A stretch of DNA of 41,080 nucleotides from Brevinema andersonii (GCA_020722765.1 DYKD01000001.1:66025-107104); one strand, 5' to 3'; shown: positions 16,945 through 25,992, counted from the first letter of the stretch. Program-made: numbers and translations. Notes: generated from the sequence alone by a model not told the origin.

Positions 16945-18555
16945 TTAGTTGTTTTCTATGGCAGGCAAGTAGATCATAAACGTGGTTCCTTCACCCAGCC
17001 TGCTGCTTACTTCAATGGTCCCATTATGCTCTTCAATGATCTGGTTTGTTATGGAAAGCCCCAGTCCTGTCCCACTTTTCCTGGTTGTATAAAAAGGATG
17101 GAAGATTTTGCTGATCTTGTCCTGAGGGATTCCTGGACCATTATCCATCACCCTGATGACGACAAACTGCCTGTATCTGTTATCCACCATCTTTTTCACG
17201 ATTGAACTTGTAAAAATGGATAGCTCCTTGATTTCTTTGTCCATCATCTGTACTGCATTCAGGATGATATTGATGAAGACCTGCTCAAGCTGCTGCCAGT
17301 CTCCTTCCACGTTGGGAATATCCAGAAGTTTCTGGTTCAGCTTGATCCCATTTTTTTCAACCTGATAATGGACCAGACTGAGAGTGTTCAGGAGGATATC
17401 ATTGATATTGCAGGGCTGTTTCCCAGAATGCCTCGGACGCGCGAAAGAGAGAAATCTCTCAACAATATCATCCAGCCGTTTGGACTCCCTGCTCACGATA
17501 TCAATATACCGCTCAAGAAAAGCCTGATCCTGGATTTTTTTTGGAAGAAGCTGTGTAAACCCACGAATGGAAGTGAGAGGATTCTTGATTTCATGGGCCA
17601 ACCCTGCGGACATCTCTCCTAAAGCGGCGAGCTGCTCCGCACGTTGGACCTGGTTTTCTAAAAGCTTCTTTGTGGTAAAATCCGTCAGGTTAATGACAGA
17701 CCCTATGATCCTATTCCTGTCGTTTTTCAGCACAGAAACAGAAACTCCCAGGACTGCATTCTCTCCAGTCTCATTTTCAAACGTCAACTCATAATTGATG
17801 ATATTCTCTCCATCCTTGATAGAACGCATGATATCGAACTTGTCATCTGAAATCCTCTTGAAAAGGGACGAGATGTGCTGGTTAACATACCTGTCAGCAG
17901 AGATATTCAGTATGTATTCAGCTCCTTTGTTCACAGTAACCACACGTCCTGAAAGGTCAGTGGTGATGACACCACTGGGAATACTGTGCATGATATTCTC
18001 ATAATAATTTTTGACATTTATAATTTCTTCGTACAAAAGGGCATTCTCAAGGACGACTGTTATCTGGGCAACGATACTAGCCACAATTTCCACATCGTCT
18101 TGGGAGAATGAAAGGATTTCCCCTTCACCAGGAGCACTCTTATTGACCAGGACAATAAGACCTATGGTCTCTTTCTGTGTCTTGAGAGGCGCAGAAATGA
18201 GTGAATGCAGGTGTGCGGTTTCAGGATGGATGGAGCTGAAACGACCATCAGACATGATATCGCTGACAACAAGCGTATCTTTCTGCAGGAAAAGCCACTC
18301 AAGAAGGTTCTTTCCATCAGTTCGGATTTCCTTAAGAATCCTTTCATTAAGTCCAAGGCTTGCACGAGGTACAAGTGTATCCTTATCCTTGAGAATGATA
18401 GTGCCCACTTCAGCTGAGACTGAAGTAATCATGAGATCCAAAATAAGGTTAAGCAGCTGATTGATGTTCAAAGTGGAATAGATGGCTTTCACGATGTTTT
18501 TGAAGAGTTCCAATTCAGAAGTCAGTTTTCTAATTTCCTTGTCTGATATGCTCAT
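16945..18555 (-). CDS. Soluble sensor histidine kinase, GAF-PAS-HisKA-HATPase (NtrB-like)
   Basis: 536 residues and no membrane segment, so it senses a cytoplasmic signal. A GAF domain lies at about 20-175 (LLNLILDLMITSVSAEVGTI... to QITVVLENALLYEE) and a PAS domain at about 185-295 (SIPSGVITTDLSGRVVTVNK). The dimerisation domain carries phospho-acceptor H321 in LAHEIKNPLTSIRGF. The ATPase domain has an N box (QVFINIILNAVQMM), G1 (DNGPGIP), an F box (FHPFYTTRKSG) and G2 (GTGLGLSI). Its start overlaps the end of rsfS by 4 nt (ATGA), so it is translationally coupled. It phosphorylates the regulator encoded 12 nt downstream. The signal is unknown; no ligand can be read from the GAF residues. Confidence 0.94.
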   Translation of the reverse strand: MSISDKEIRKLTSELELFKNIVKAIYSTLNINQLLNLILDLMITSVSAEVGTIILKDKDTLVPRASLGLNERILKEIRTDGKNLLEWLFLQKDTLVVSDIMSDGRFSSIHPETAHLHSLISAPLKTQKETIGLIVLVNKSAPGEGEILSFSQDDVEIVASIVAQITVVLENALLYEEIINVKNYYENIMHSIPSGVITTDLSGRVVTVNKGAEYILNISADRYVNQHISSLFKRISDDKFDIMRSIKDGENIINYELTFENETGENAVLGVSVSVLKNDRNRIIGSVINLTDFTTKKLLENQVQRAEQLAALGEMSAGLAHEIKNPLTSIRGFTQLLPKKIQDQAFLERYIDIVSRESKRLDDIVERFLSFARPRHSGKQPCNINDILLNTLSLVHYQVEKNGIKLNQKLLDIPNVEGDWQQLEQVFINIILNAVQMMDKEIKELSIFTSSIVKKMVDNRYRQFVVIRVMDNGPGIPQDKISKIFHPFYTTRKSGTGLGLSITNQIIEEHNGTIEVSSRLGEGTTFMIYLPAIENN

Positions 18556-18893
18556 AGATCCATCCTCGGTATATCTCCCCAGAGATTTTCCAAATCATAA
18601 TTTTCGCGCGCATCTTTCAGAAACAGATGGACAATCGTCCTGCCAAGGTCCATAATGACCCATCCACTTGACCACTCCATTGATTCAGAATAGATGAGAA
18701 ATTTTTTCGTTTTTGACAAACGCCTCAACTCCGCATGCAAAGCCGAAAGGTGCGAGGAAGACTGCGCTGTTGCAATCAGGAAGTTTTCAGTATAGAAGGA
18801 AGAGCCTGAAAAATCAAGTTTTACCAGGGTTTCAGCTTTCCTATCTTTGAGGAGCTTGACGATATCTGCAAACACACGTTCATATTTTTTCAT
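18552..18893 (-). CDS. rsfS: Ribosomal silencing factor RsfS
   Basis: 113 residues, the usual size of the RsfS/YbeB/Iojap family. Landmarks are VKLDFSGSSFYTENFLIATA, where the family usually has a D(I/L)...S..(A/T)D(Y/F)FVI strand, then SMEWSSGWVIMDLGRTIVHL and the closing ENYDLENLWGD. RsfS binds L14 on the large subunit and blocks subunit joining under nutrient limitation. It overlaps the LCP gene (upstream) and the kinase gene (downstream) by 4 nt each. The nadD-LCP-rsfS order is common in diderm lineages. Confidence 0.93.
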   Translation of the reverse strand: MKKYERVFADIVKLLKDRKAETLVKLDFSGSSFYTENFLIATAQSSSHLSALHAELRRLSKTKKFLIYSESMEWSSGWVIMDLGRTIVHLFLKDARENYDLENLWGDIPRMDL

Positions 18894-20098
18894 GGCCCAG
18901 TACCGGTCTTTTTTGGAACAAAGTCCTCACCTACAATGACAGTGACATCAATAAGAATCAGTTTGTTGATTTTCGGATAAATATTCTCACATTTGATAAT
19001 ATCGCCGATCTGCTGGGCCGCATAGAAATTACCAGACCTGTCGAAGACATACGTCTTCTTATATTTTGAATGGTCAGCATTACCGAACTCCACTACATTG
19101 TAACCAAAATAAAGAAGACGATTACGGATTTTTGCTGCCATCCCTGGGACATCTGTGCCGTTAAGGACTTGGACATTGACCATCTTTGGATTAAAATCCG
19201 GTTGCAAAGCGCCCAACCGCTCATAAAAATCCTTGACGCGTGATTTCACGACTTCAGGTTCAATCACGATATAGTCCTTCCCCTTTTCTGTCAGGAAGGA
19301 TCCAGGAATACGCATTGTCTCAATATTGTAAGGCTGGAAATTCCCGCTCTTCCTAAAAAACCAGAGAATATCATCAATACTGACATTCGTACGTACGAAC
19401 CTGAGAAGAGTCTTGATAATCTTGAAATTTTTCAAAATTTCCCGGTCTTTGACCAGCAATCGCGCAATAATCTGTATCAACTCCAGCTGTCGTTCACTAC
19501 GGCCAAGGTCTCCTCTCTCATCACTTCGGAAACGTATATACTGCATGGCCTTCTCACCATCAAGATCCAGTTCACCAACAGGCAAATCAATATAAAGATT
19601 CTGTACAGTGTCAACATACTTAAGAGGCTTATCATTAAAAATCCTGACTGGACCAAGGATATCGACAATTTTCACAAGTCCTTGGATGTCCATCACAGCA
19701 TAAAACTGGATAGGATAACCTGTCATCTTTTCAAGATAACTCACAAGAGCCTGAAGCCCCATTTTGGGATAGATACTGTTGATCTTATCATAATAAAGAT
19801 TCTTGAGCTTAACTCTTATATCACGTGGAACAACCACAAGCCCAAGTTTCTGCGTCTTGACATGGTAATAACCTATGATAATCGTGTCTGTATGGCCTTT
19901 GCTGATTTCATTGTCTGTTCCTACAAATAAAAAAGAGATGACCTTATCCCTTGCAAAATAGGCATTCATCCTGTTTTTTTTTATTGTAGAAAAAATCCCA
20001 AAAAGGATTAAAAAGGAAAGAAGAGCGACCAAAGAAACAGTTATATAGTTCCACTCCCAAAGCTTCTTCTTTTTTGATTCATTTTTCTTGTCTTGCAT
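18890..20098 (-). CDS. LCP (LytR-CpsA-Psr) family protein with C-terminal LytR_C domain
   Basis: 402 residues from the ATG at 20098; GAGGAT immediately upstream supports it over a GTG at 20107. A cytoplasmic Lys-rich stub is followed by one membrane helix (about 18-40, ITVSLVALLSFLILFGIF). The LCP domain (about 50-215) has ISFLFVGTDNE, TDTIIIGYY, VVVPRDIRVKL, YDKINSIY and the Arg/Asp-rich IRFRSDERGDLGRSERQ. A LytR_C domain (about 300-395) follows, with VNVQVLNGTDVPGMAAKIRN. LCP enzymes transfer undecaprenyl-linked glycopolymers to peptidoglycan or other acceptors; the conserved Arg and Asp residues are present, so it is probably active. In a diderm the acceptor is unclear. It has its own promoter at the end of nadD. 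Confidence 0.92.
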   Translation of the reverse strand: MQDKKNESKKKKLWEWNYITVSLVALLSFLILFGIFSTIKKNRMNAYFARDKVISFLFVGTDNEISKGHTDTIIIGYYHVKTQKLGLVVVPRDIRVKLKNLYYDKINSIYPKMGLQALVSYLEKMTGYPIQFYAVMDIQGLVKIVDILGPVRIFNDKPLKYVDTVQNLYIDLPVGELDLDGEKAMQYIRFRSDERGDLGRSERQLELIQIIARLLVKDREILKNFKIIKTLLRFVRTNVSIDDILWFFRKSGNFQPYNIETMRIPGSFLTEKGKDYIVIEPEVVKSRVKDFYERLGALQPDFNPKMVNVQVLNGTDVPGMAAKIRNRLLYFGYNVVEFGNADHSKYKKTYVFDRSGNFYAAQQIGDIIKCENIYPKINKLILIDVTVIVGEDFVPKKTGTGP

Positions 20099-20125
20099 AA
20101 TCCTCACACTGTATATTTTTTATAC

Positions 20126-20154
20126 AATATAGTAAAGGATCAGGCTATTGTCAA
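20126..20154 (-). promoter_or_regulatory. Internal promoter for the LCP-rsfS-kinase-regulator genes
   Basis: Minus strand TTGACA (20149-20154), 17 bp, TATATT (20126-20131). The -35 overlaps the nadD stop codon. A dyad GTATA-5-TATAC lies directly after the -10 around 20111-20125 and might be an operator. Confidence 0.72.
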
Positions 20155-20723
20155 ATATAGAGATTAATGATGGATTTTTCCAAAGGAGCAGGAACTAGCC
20201 CCTTGATACTCCTCCCCATTGAAACATAATTCCGAATCATGGTTGAGCTGATTTCCATGACAGGAATATCAATTTTGGAACACCCTTTTTCAGGGTTAAA
20301 CTGCTTGCCATCCCTTGGGAAGAAAACGATATTGGTCTCTTTCATAATGTATTCCAGTTTTTTCCAAGTATGCATTTTCCCTGCCCAATCTGAACCAAGA
20401 AGTAAAAAGTATGAATGTTGAGTACCATATTTATCTTTAATCGTTCTTATGGAATCTGCTGTATAGACCACCTTCCTGCTTTCCATTTCATGGGTTGAGA
20501 CAATAAATTTTCTTTCTCCATAAAGCGCTTTTTCCAGAAGTGCTAACCTTTGTAGCGGTTGAACACGGCATTTTTTATCCTGTTTATGTGGAGGAATATA
20601 GGAAGGGACAAAAACAACAAAATCAAGTGAAAGAGACTGTATGGTTTCATAGGCTACACGGATATGTCCATTATGGACAGGATCGAAAGTCCCCCCCAGA
20701 ATCCCTATCCGTTTTTTAACCAT
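20151..20723 (-). CDS. nadD: Nicotinate-nucleotide adenylyltransferase
   Basis: 190 residues. The nucleotidyltransferase signature GILGGTFDPVHNGHIRVA is at the N-terminus with the HxGH motif (HNGH). FVPSYIPPHKQ binds substrate, LLLGSDWAGKMHTWKKLE is typical of NadD, and the C-terminal ISSTMIRNYVSMGRSI holds the second ATP-binding motif. It converts nicotinate mononucleotide plus ATP to deamido-NAD in the cytoplasm. It sits 36 nt after the small unknown gene and before the LCP-rsfS pair, the widespread arrangement. Confidence 0.95.
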   Translation of the reverse strand: MVKKRIGILGGTFDPVHNGHIRVAYETIQSLSLDFVVFVPSYIPPHKQDKKCRVQPLQRLALLEKALYGERKFIVSTHEMESRKVVYTADSIRTIKDKYGTQHSYFLLLGSDWAGKMHTWKKLEYIMKETNIVFFPRDGKQFNPEKGCSKIDIPVMEISSTMIRNYVSMGRSIKGLVPAPLEKSIINLYI

Positions 20724-20759
20724 TCATTTTACCTGTTTTTCAATCTAAGGAGAAGGAAA

Positions 20760-21053
20760 TTATTCAATTTCAATGAACTCCGACAAGGATTTCAAACGAG
20801 TCTGAACATCCCCATTGAGAAGCAAGGCTTTTCCTTGTTTAACGACATAAAGATCTGTTGAACCATTCGATTTCACATGTCTTGCAAGATAGAGATCCGG
20901 ATTTTTTGAAAGTATCTTTTCCATACCTTCAATATCCCTGACCTTATGCCCCAGCAAAACAGTACCATCTGGTAAAGATATTTTCCTGAAACCTAATGGC
21001 AACACTGTCTTTTCTTCTTCAGCAGATTTGACAGCCTTGACTTTTTTTTTCAT
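20760..21053 (-). CDS. Small protein of unknown function between recG and nadD
   Basis: 97 residues from the ATG at 21053, chosen because GGAGGAG lies just upstream and the start falls after the recG stop; the frame is open to 21092. The protein starts Lys-rich (MKKKVKAVKSAEEEK) and is then mixed alpha/beta: PLGFRKISLPDGTVLLGHKV, GMEKILSKNPDLYLARHV, STDLYVVKQGKALLL. I do not recognise a family. It has no signal peptide or cysteines. Tight spacing to recG (16 nt) and nadD (36 nt) suggests it is a real member of the operon. Confidence 0.65.
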   Translation of the reverse strand: MKKKVKAVKSAEEEKTVLPLGFRKISLPDGTVLLGHKVRDIEGMEKILSKNPDLYLARHVKSNGSTDLYVVKQGKALLLNGDVQTRLKSLSEFIEIE

Positions 21054-21069
21054 TCCTCCTCCAATCCCA

Positions 21070-23178
21070 TCAGCCAGCATGGATATAGGCATATTTTTCT
21101 TTGACTTCCTGTTTATATGCCTCGTAAAGAGAATACCTCTCTTTTTCTGTCATGTCAATTTTTTTATCTAACAAATCCATGGCTATCTTGCGGCTCTCCT
21201 CCAACAGGCTGAAATCCTTGATGAGATCCGCAGGTGCCAGATCAGGCATACCGGACTGCCGTGTACCCAGAAATTCACCAGGTCCACGCATACGCAAGTC
21301 CTCCTCTGCCAGACGAAACCCATCTCCAGACTGACGCATGATAGCCATCCTTTCCTTGGCTTCATCACTGATTCCATAAGGTGTGACAAGCATGCAATAG
21401 GACTGCTTGGCTCCCCTTCCAGTGCGGCCACGTAACTGATGTAACTGGGCAAGCCCGAACCTATCCGCATGTTCAATGACAATAATGGATGCATCCGGCA
21501 CATCCACACCCACTTCCACGACTGTCGTGGAGACCAGGATGCGGGTCTCCCCATTCCTGAATTTCAACATGCTTGCATCTTTCTCATCTTTTGACATCTG
21601 TCCATGGATAAGCCCCACGCCTAAACCTTTGAATATGGACGTACTGAATCGTTCATACATGGAAAGGACATCCTTCAAATCGACCTTGTCAGATTCTTCC
21701 ACAAGTGGATATATAAAAAAGGCCTTTTCCCCATTTTCAATTTTTTGTCTTATGAATCCATAAAGATCATTGACCTGTTTGTCTGTATACCATTTTGTGA
21801 TGACAGGTTTTCTGCCAGGTGGCAATTCATCAATCACGGAAAGCTGCAAATCGCCATACAAGGTCAGGGAAAGGGTCCGTGGTATCGGTGTAGCTGTCAT
21901 GACAAGCAGATCCGAAACTCCTCCCATCCCTTTTGAAACAAGGACCTTCCTCTGTTCTACACCAAACCTGTGCTGTTCATCAACAACGACAAGCGACAAC
22001 TCCTTAAAAACAACATCAGGTTGCAGAAGAGCATGTGTTCCTACAACGATCCTGCAACTACCACTTGATATCTTATCCAGAACTGTTTGTCTTTCCTTCT
22101 TCCTTAACCCACTCACAAGCATTTCAGCACGTAGCCCTAAAGGATCAAGCATCCGGTTCATACTGGAAAAATGCTGTGTTGCCAAAATTTCCGTAGGAGC
22201 CATCAAGACAGACTGATGACCACTACTGACAGACATGAGCATGGCAAGCAAAGCGACAACAGTCTTTCCAGAACCGACATCTCCCTGAAGAAGCCTGTTC
22301 ATAGGTGATGGGGATGATAAATCACGTGAAATCTCATTCAAGACACGTAATTGTGCAGCTGTCAATGAAAAAGGCAACACGTTCATAAGTTTTTTTTGAA
22401 GTGAGCTGTCATCATATCTGACGTTTTTCTTAATCTGCGTCGCATCCCTACCCCGTTTCGTCATATAGATCTGGAGAAACAATAACCTGTCAAAAGCCAA
22501 CCTTCTCCTTGCAAGTTCAGCCTCAGCAATAGAGTCAGGGAAATGCATATTCTTAAGTGATTCATCGAGTTTCGGTAAAGATGTCTTTTGTAGGATTTCT
22601 CCAGGCATAAATTCTTCAATAAGCGGAAGGGCTTCCTTCAGTTCTCTCCACAGGATGGTTCTTAGCAGACGGGTAGAAATCATCTCGAATTCAGAATAGA
22701 CTGGCACAATCCTGTTTGTGTGGATCGTTTTTTCTTCTCCCTCTTCTGAATCAATGATTTCAAATTCGAAATTTGTTATCTGCTGTTCATTATAACGAGC
22801 GTAGTAACGGGTTTTGCCACTTATGAAAAGCTCTGCTCCTACCTTGAGAATCTTTGAATAATATTTGACCTGTTGTGCATTAAAGAAGTTCGCAACAAGA
22901 TAACCTGTCCCATCAGTGAGGACAACCTTGAGCATGCTTCCCCGAAATCTTGTGCGGATCTCCTGGACAGAAAAAACCTTCACAAGAAAAGTACCTGCCC
23001 CCTCCTGTGTAACGACCAAGTCACCAATTTTACTTACCTTTCTCCTGTCCAAGTATTGCCTTGGAAAATAGAAAAAAAGATCGCGGAGTGTATTAATATT
23101 TTTCTGTTTGAAAGCTTCAGCGCGTTTCTCACCTATACCTTTGCAGAAACGGATGTTCTTAGAAAAGAAAGCATTCAT
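21070..23178 (-). CDS. recG: ATP-dependent DNA helicase RecG
   Basis: 702 residues, close to the 693 of E. coli. The N-terminal wedge/OB domain is about 1-230 (FCKGIGEKRAEAFKQKNI, then LFFYFPRQYLDRRKV). Helicase motifs follow: LLQGDVGSGKTVVALLAM (Walker A), LMAPTEILATQH, VVDEQHRFGVEQR (DEQH box), MTATPIPRTL, LIHGQMS, STTVVEVGVDVP, and HQLRGRTGRGAKQSYC. The C-terminal RMRGPGEFLGTRQSG region is typical. RecG reverses stalled replication forks and remodels branched DNA. No ribosome site is seen before the ATG, and the predicted promoter puts the transcript start at or next to the ATG, so translation may be leaderless. Confidence 0.97.
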   Translation of the reverse strand: MNAFFSKNIRFCKGIGEKRAEAFKQKNINTLRDLFFYFPRQYLDRRKVSKIGDLVVTQEGAGTFLVKVFSVQEIRTRFRGSMLKVVLTDGTGYLVANFFNAQQVKYYSKILKVGAELFISGKTRYYARYNEQQITNFEFEIIDSEEGEEKTIHTNRIVPVYSEFEMISTRLLRTILWRELKEALPLIEEFMPGEILQKTSLPKLDESLKNMHFPDSIAEAELARRRLAFDRLLFLQIYMTKRGRDATQIKKNVRYDDSSLQKKLMNVLPFSLTAAQLRVLNEISRDLSSPSPMNRLLQGDVGSGKTVVALLAMLMSVSSGHQSVLMAPTEILATQHFSSMNRMLDPLGLRAEMLVSGLRKKERQTVLDKISSGSCRIVVGTHALLQPDVVFKELSLVVVDEQHRFGVEQRKVLVSKGMGGVSDLLVMTATPIPRTLSLTLYGDLQLSVIDELPPGRKPVITKWYTDKQVNDLYGFIRQKIENGEKAFFIYPLVEESDKVDLKDVLSMYERFSTSIFKGLGVGLIHGQMSKDEKDASMLKFRNGETRILVSTTVVEVGVDVPDASIIVIEHADRFGLAQLHQLRGRTGRGAKQSYCMLVTPYGISDEAKERMAIMRQSGDGFRLAEEDLRMRGPGEFLGTRQSGMPDLAPADLIKDFSLLEESRKIAMDLLDKKIDMTEKERYSLYEAYKQEVKEKYAYIHAG

Positions 23179-23184
23179 GGGATA

Positions 23185-23213
23185 AAGCTAATCAAAAGAT
23201 CCGATAATGTCAA
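23185..23213 (-). promoter_or_regulatory. Candidate recG promoter overlapping the upstream terminator
   Basis: Minus strand TTGACA (23208-23213), 17 bp, TAGCTT (23185-23190). The first T bases of the -35 belong to the U tract of the glycolytic operon terminator. The predicted start falls at about the recG ATG (23178). Confidence 0.45.
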
Positions 23214-23248
23214 AAAAAGACACCATACAGCAACTGCCACATGGTGTC
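23212..23248 (-). terminator. Intrinsic terminator of the gap-pgk-tpiA-gpmI-secG operon
   Basis: Minus strand arms GACACCAT (23241-23248) and ATGGTGTC (23219-23226), a 14-nt loop that can pair further (GCA/TGC), followed by seven T (23212-23218). It lies 28 nt after the secG stop. Confidence 0.88.
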
Positions 23249-23276
23249 CCATGATATTTCGTTTAAGGAAAAGTTT

Positions 23277-23648
23277 CTATTTTTGCTCAGGTGTCGGAAG
23301 GGATTCCAATCCTGGAAGTGCAGATGGCTGTGCTTGTCCGCCCTCGCCCTGTTGCTGTTGCTGTTCCTGTTGTGCTTGTTGCTGTTTCATGATGTTTTCC
23401 AGTTCCTTGTCAACAGACGTACGGCTTTTGGAATACATAAAGGATATACCAAATGCCAAAATGACAAATGCTATGGCGAGACCTGCAGTAATTTTCTGGA
23501 GCGTATCAATACCACCAGCACCTAGGACAGAATCAGCAGAAGAGCTTCCAAAAAGCCCCATCCCCGATGCCTTGCTCGACTGGAGCAAAATAATCAATGT
23601 GAGCAGGATGGCCACAATAACAAAAAGAACTATCATCAAAGTAATCAC
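23277..23648 (-). CDS. secG: Preprotein translocase subunit SecG
   Basis: 123 residues. The first membrane helix is MITLMIVLFVIVAILLTLII, followed by LLQSSKASGMGLFGSSS, the characteristic SecG loop (LLQ..KG.G). The second helix is TAGLAIAFVILAFGISFMY. The C-terminal tail is unusually Gln-rich (QQQAQQEQQQQQ), from a run of CAA/CAG codons prone to slippage. The start is a GTG at 23648 with GGAGG 6 nt upstream. SecG assists SecYE and SecA. It is the last gene of the glycolytic operon, a frequent place for secG. Confidence 0.93.
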   Translation of the reverse strand: MITLMIVLFVIVAILLTLIILLQSSKASGMGLFGSSSADSVLGAGGIDTLQKITAGLAIAFVILAFGISFMYSKSRTSVDKELENIMKQQQAQQEQQQQQGEGGQAQPSALPGLESLPTPEQK

Positions 23649-23660
23649 AATCAGCCTCCG

Positions 23661-25196
23661 TTATTTCTTTATCAGAGACCGGCCTTCCATTTCAGCCGGT
23701 TGTTTGATTTCAAGTAATTCAAGCATGGTGGGAGCGATATCCGCCAAAATGCCACCATGATCCAATTTAAGGTCTTTCCTTGGCCCATAATATATGAAAG
23801 GAACATTATTGGTGGTATGGGCAGTATGGGGCTTCTTGGTTTCAGGATCTATCATCTGTTCTGCATTGCCATGGTCTGCAGTAATCAGAACCTCGCCACC
23901 TGCTTTATCAACAGCTTTGAGCACTTCGCCTACACATGTATCTACAGTTTCAACAGCCTTGATGGCAGCATCCATAAATCCTGTATGCCCGACCATATCA
24001 CAGTTTGCAAAATTAAGGATAATAACATCATAGATGTTCCTACCAATCAATTCAACAAGTTTTCCCGCAACTGCATAAGCGCTCATCTCTGGTTGCAGAT
24101 CATAGGTAGCCACTTTTGGGGAATCGATAAGAACCCTGTCCTCATTGGGGAAGGGCTTCTCAATCTGTCCATTGAAAAAGAAAGTGACATGAGCATACTT
24201 TTCAGTTTCAGCAATACGCAACTGACGAAGCCCTGCCGTACTTACCACATCACTGAAAATATTCTTAAGATCAACAACAGGATAAGCTACAGGCAGACCG
24301 AACCCCTTGTCATATTGCGACATGCATACATAATGGAGTTTTGGGAACTTATTCCTGACAAATCCATTGAATGTAGGGGAAATGAAAGTCTCAGTAATCT
24401 GACGTGCCCGGTCAGGCCTGAAGTTAAAAAAAATCACGCCATCATTGTCATCAATCGTAGCAACAGGCTTGCCTTTTTCTATGATGACAGTAGGGGTAAT
24501 AAATTCATCGTTCTCATTTTTCCCATAACCTGTCTGCACAGCTTCCAAAGCGGATTCAGTCATCACTCCTGTCCCTTCAGTATAGGCCTTATATGCGGGA
24601 AGAATCCGTTCCCATCTCTTATCGCGGTCCATGGCATAATATCTACCACTCACAGTAGCAATTTTTCCAGAACCGATTTCCTTGATCTTGTTTTCCAGGT
24701 CTGTAATGAACTTTTCAGCAGAACGTGGAGGCGTATCGCGTCCATCAAGGATGGCATGGACAAAAACGTCCTTGATACCCTGCTGTTTTGCAAGTTCAAG
24801 CAACGCATAGATGTGATTCATGTGACTATGCACTCCCCCATCCGAGACAAGCCCCATGAGATGGAGTTTTGTTCCTGCGCTTTTCACTTTCGCGCAGACA
24901 TCCAAAAATGCAGGATTCTTAAAAAATGTCTTTTCACGTATATCTTTATCAATGCGGGTGAGCTGCTGATAGACAATGCGGCCTGCCCCCATGTTCAAAT
25001 GACCAACTTCAGAGTTTCCCATCTGTCCATCAGGAAGCCCTACATTTTCTCCAGACGCTCCAAGAGTCACATAAGGATATGCCTTTGTAATCCTGTCCCA
25101 GACCGGAGTATTCGCTGCCATAATCGCATTCATTTCAGGATTGGAGGACTCTCCCCATCCATCCATGATGATAAGAACAAGTGGTTTTCTTCTCAT
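23661..25196 (-). CDS. gpmI: 2,3-bisphosphoglycerate-independent phosphoglycerate mutase
   Basis: 511 residues, a normal length. LIIMDGWGESSNPEMNAI opens the alkaline-phosphatase-type metal site. Catalytic S62 lies in GQMGNSEVGHLNMGAGRIVY. The phosphotransferase domain shows HAILDGRDTPPRSAEKF and GRYYAMDRDKRW (substrate arginines). The C-terminal metal ligands lie in NFANCDMVGHTG and ITADHGNAEQM. It interconverts 3- and 2-phosphoglycerate using two Mn ions. It lies 14 nt after tpiA and 12 nt before secG. Confidence 0.97.
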   Translation of the reverse strand: MRRKPLVLIIMDGWGESSNPEMNAIMAANTPVWDRITKAYPYVTLGASGENVGLPDGQMGNSEVGHLNMGAGRIVYQQLTRIDKDIREKTFFKNPAFLDVCAKVKSAGTKLHLMGLVSDGGVHSHMNHIYALLELAKQQGIKDVFVHAILDGRDTPPRSAEKFITDLENKIKEIGSGKIATVSGRYYAMDRDKRWERILPAYKAYTEGTGVMTESALEAVQTGYGKNENDEFITPTVIIEKGKPVATIDDNDGVIFFNFRPDRARQITETFISPTFNGFVRNKFPKLHYVCMSQYDKGFGLPVAYPVVDLKNIFSDVVSTAGLRQLRIAETEKYAHVTFFFNGQIEKPFPNEDRVLIDSPKVATYDLQPEMSAYAVAGKLVELIGRNIYDVIILNFANCDMVGHTGFMDAAIKAVETVDTCVGEVLKAVDKAGGEVLITADHGNAEQMIDPETKKPHTAHTTNNVPFIYYGPRKDLKLDHGGILADIAPTMLELLEIKQPAEMEGRSLIKK

Positions 25197-25210
25197 CCGT
25201 TTACTTTTCC

Positions 25211-25969
25211 TTATTTTGTCTGGAACTTTACAATACGAGCGAATGAATCAGCTTTTAAAGCCGCACCACCAACAAGAGCTCCATCAATGTTGGGCATACC
25301 CATCTGCTCATCGATTGTTTCAGGTTTGACGCTGCCACCATATTGGATAACAAGCGCCTCCGCCACATCTTTGCTCCATGTCTTTTCAACAGTGCCACGT
25401 ATGAACTTATGCATGTCATCTGCATCCTGTGAAGAGGCCGTTTTCCCTGTTCCGATAGCCCACACTGGCTCATAAGCTATGACGACTTTCTTCATCTCAT
25501 CATTTGTGAGACCTTTCAGTCCATTGAGAACCTGGTCTTTGACAACCTGTTCATGCTTGTTCGCTTCACGCTGTTTCAAAAGTTCACCAACACAAACAAC
25601 CGGGATTAATCCATTTGCCAAAGCAGCTTTTGTTCTCTTGTTGACAGTCTCGTCAGTTTCGCCAAAAAACTGGCGCTGTTCAGAATGTCCAATAATGACA
25701 TAGGTACAACCAAGAGACTTGATCATATCAGCTGAAATCATGCCTGTGAAAGCGCCTGATTTTTCCCAATGCATTGTCTGGGCTCCAAGCTTGATCTTGC
25801 TTCCTTTGATAACTTCCCCCACAGATTTGATTGATGTAAAGGGAGGGCAAAGAAGGATATCACACTTGTCATATTGACCGACTTCCGCAACCAAAGCTTT
25901 GGCAAGCTCTATGGCTTCCGCGTCAGTCTTGTTCATTTTCCAATTTCCTGCGATAAGGGCTTTTCTCAT
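25211..25969 (-). CDS. tpiA: Triose-phosphate isomerase
   Basis: 252 residues if started at the ATG at 25969, 8 nt after AAGGAG; an ATG one codon earlier and a GTG at 25978 are also in frame. The start MRKALIAGNWKMNKT contains the substrate-binding N and K. YVIIGHSEQRQFFGE carries the electrophilic His, VVIAYEPVWAIGTGK the catalytic Glu, and VIQYGGSVKPE the phosphate loop. It equilibrates dihydroxyacetone phosphate and glyceraldehyde 3-phosphate. It is the third gene of the glycolytic operon. Confidence 0.97.
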   Translation of the reverse strand: MRKALIAGNWKMNKTDAEAIELAKALVAEVGQYDKCDILLCPPFTSIKSVGEVIKGSKIKLGAQTMHWEKSGAFTGMISADMIKSLGCTYVIIGHSEQRQFFGETDETVNKRTKAALANGLIPVVCVGELLKQREANKHEQVVKDQVLNGLKGLTNDEMKKVVIAYEPVWAIGTGKTASSQDADDMHKFIRGTVEKTWSKDVAEALVIQYGGSVKPETIDEQMGMPNIDGALVGGAALKADSFARIVKFQTK

Positions 25970-25992
25970 CATATACACTCCTTGATTTTTTC

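Noticed and set aside
23757..25475. A 572-codon plus-strand open frame opposite gpmI and tpiA.
   Set aside because: It is the antisense shadow of two clear enzymes whose catalytic motifs are intact on the minus strand. The translated product has no domain character and no ribosome site.
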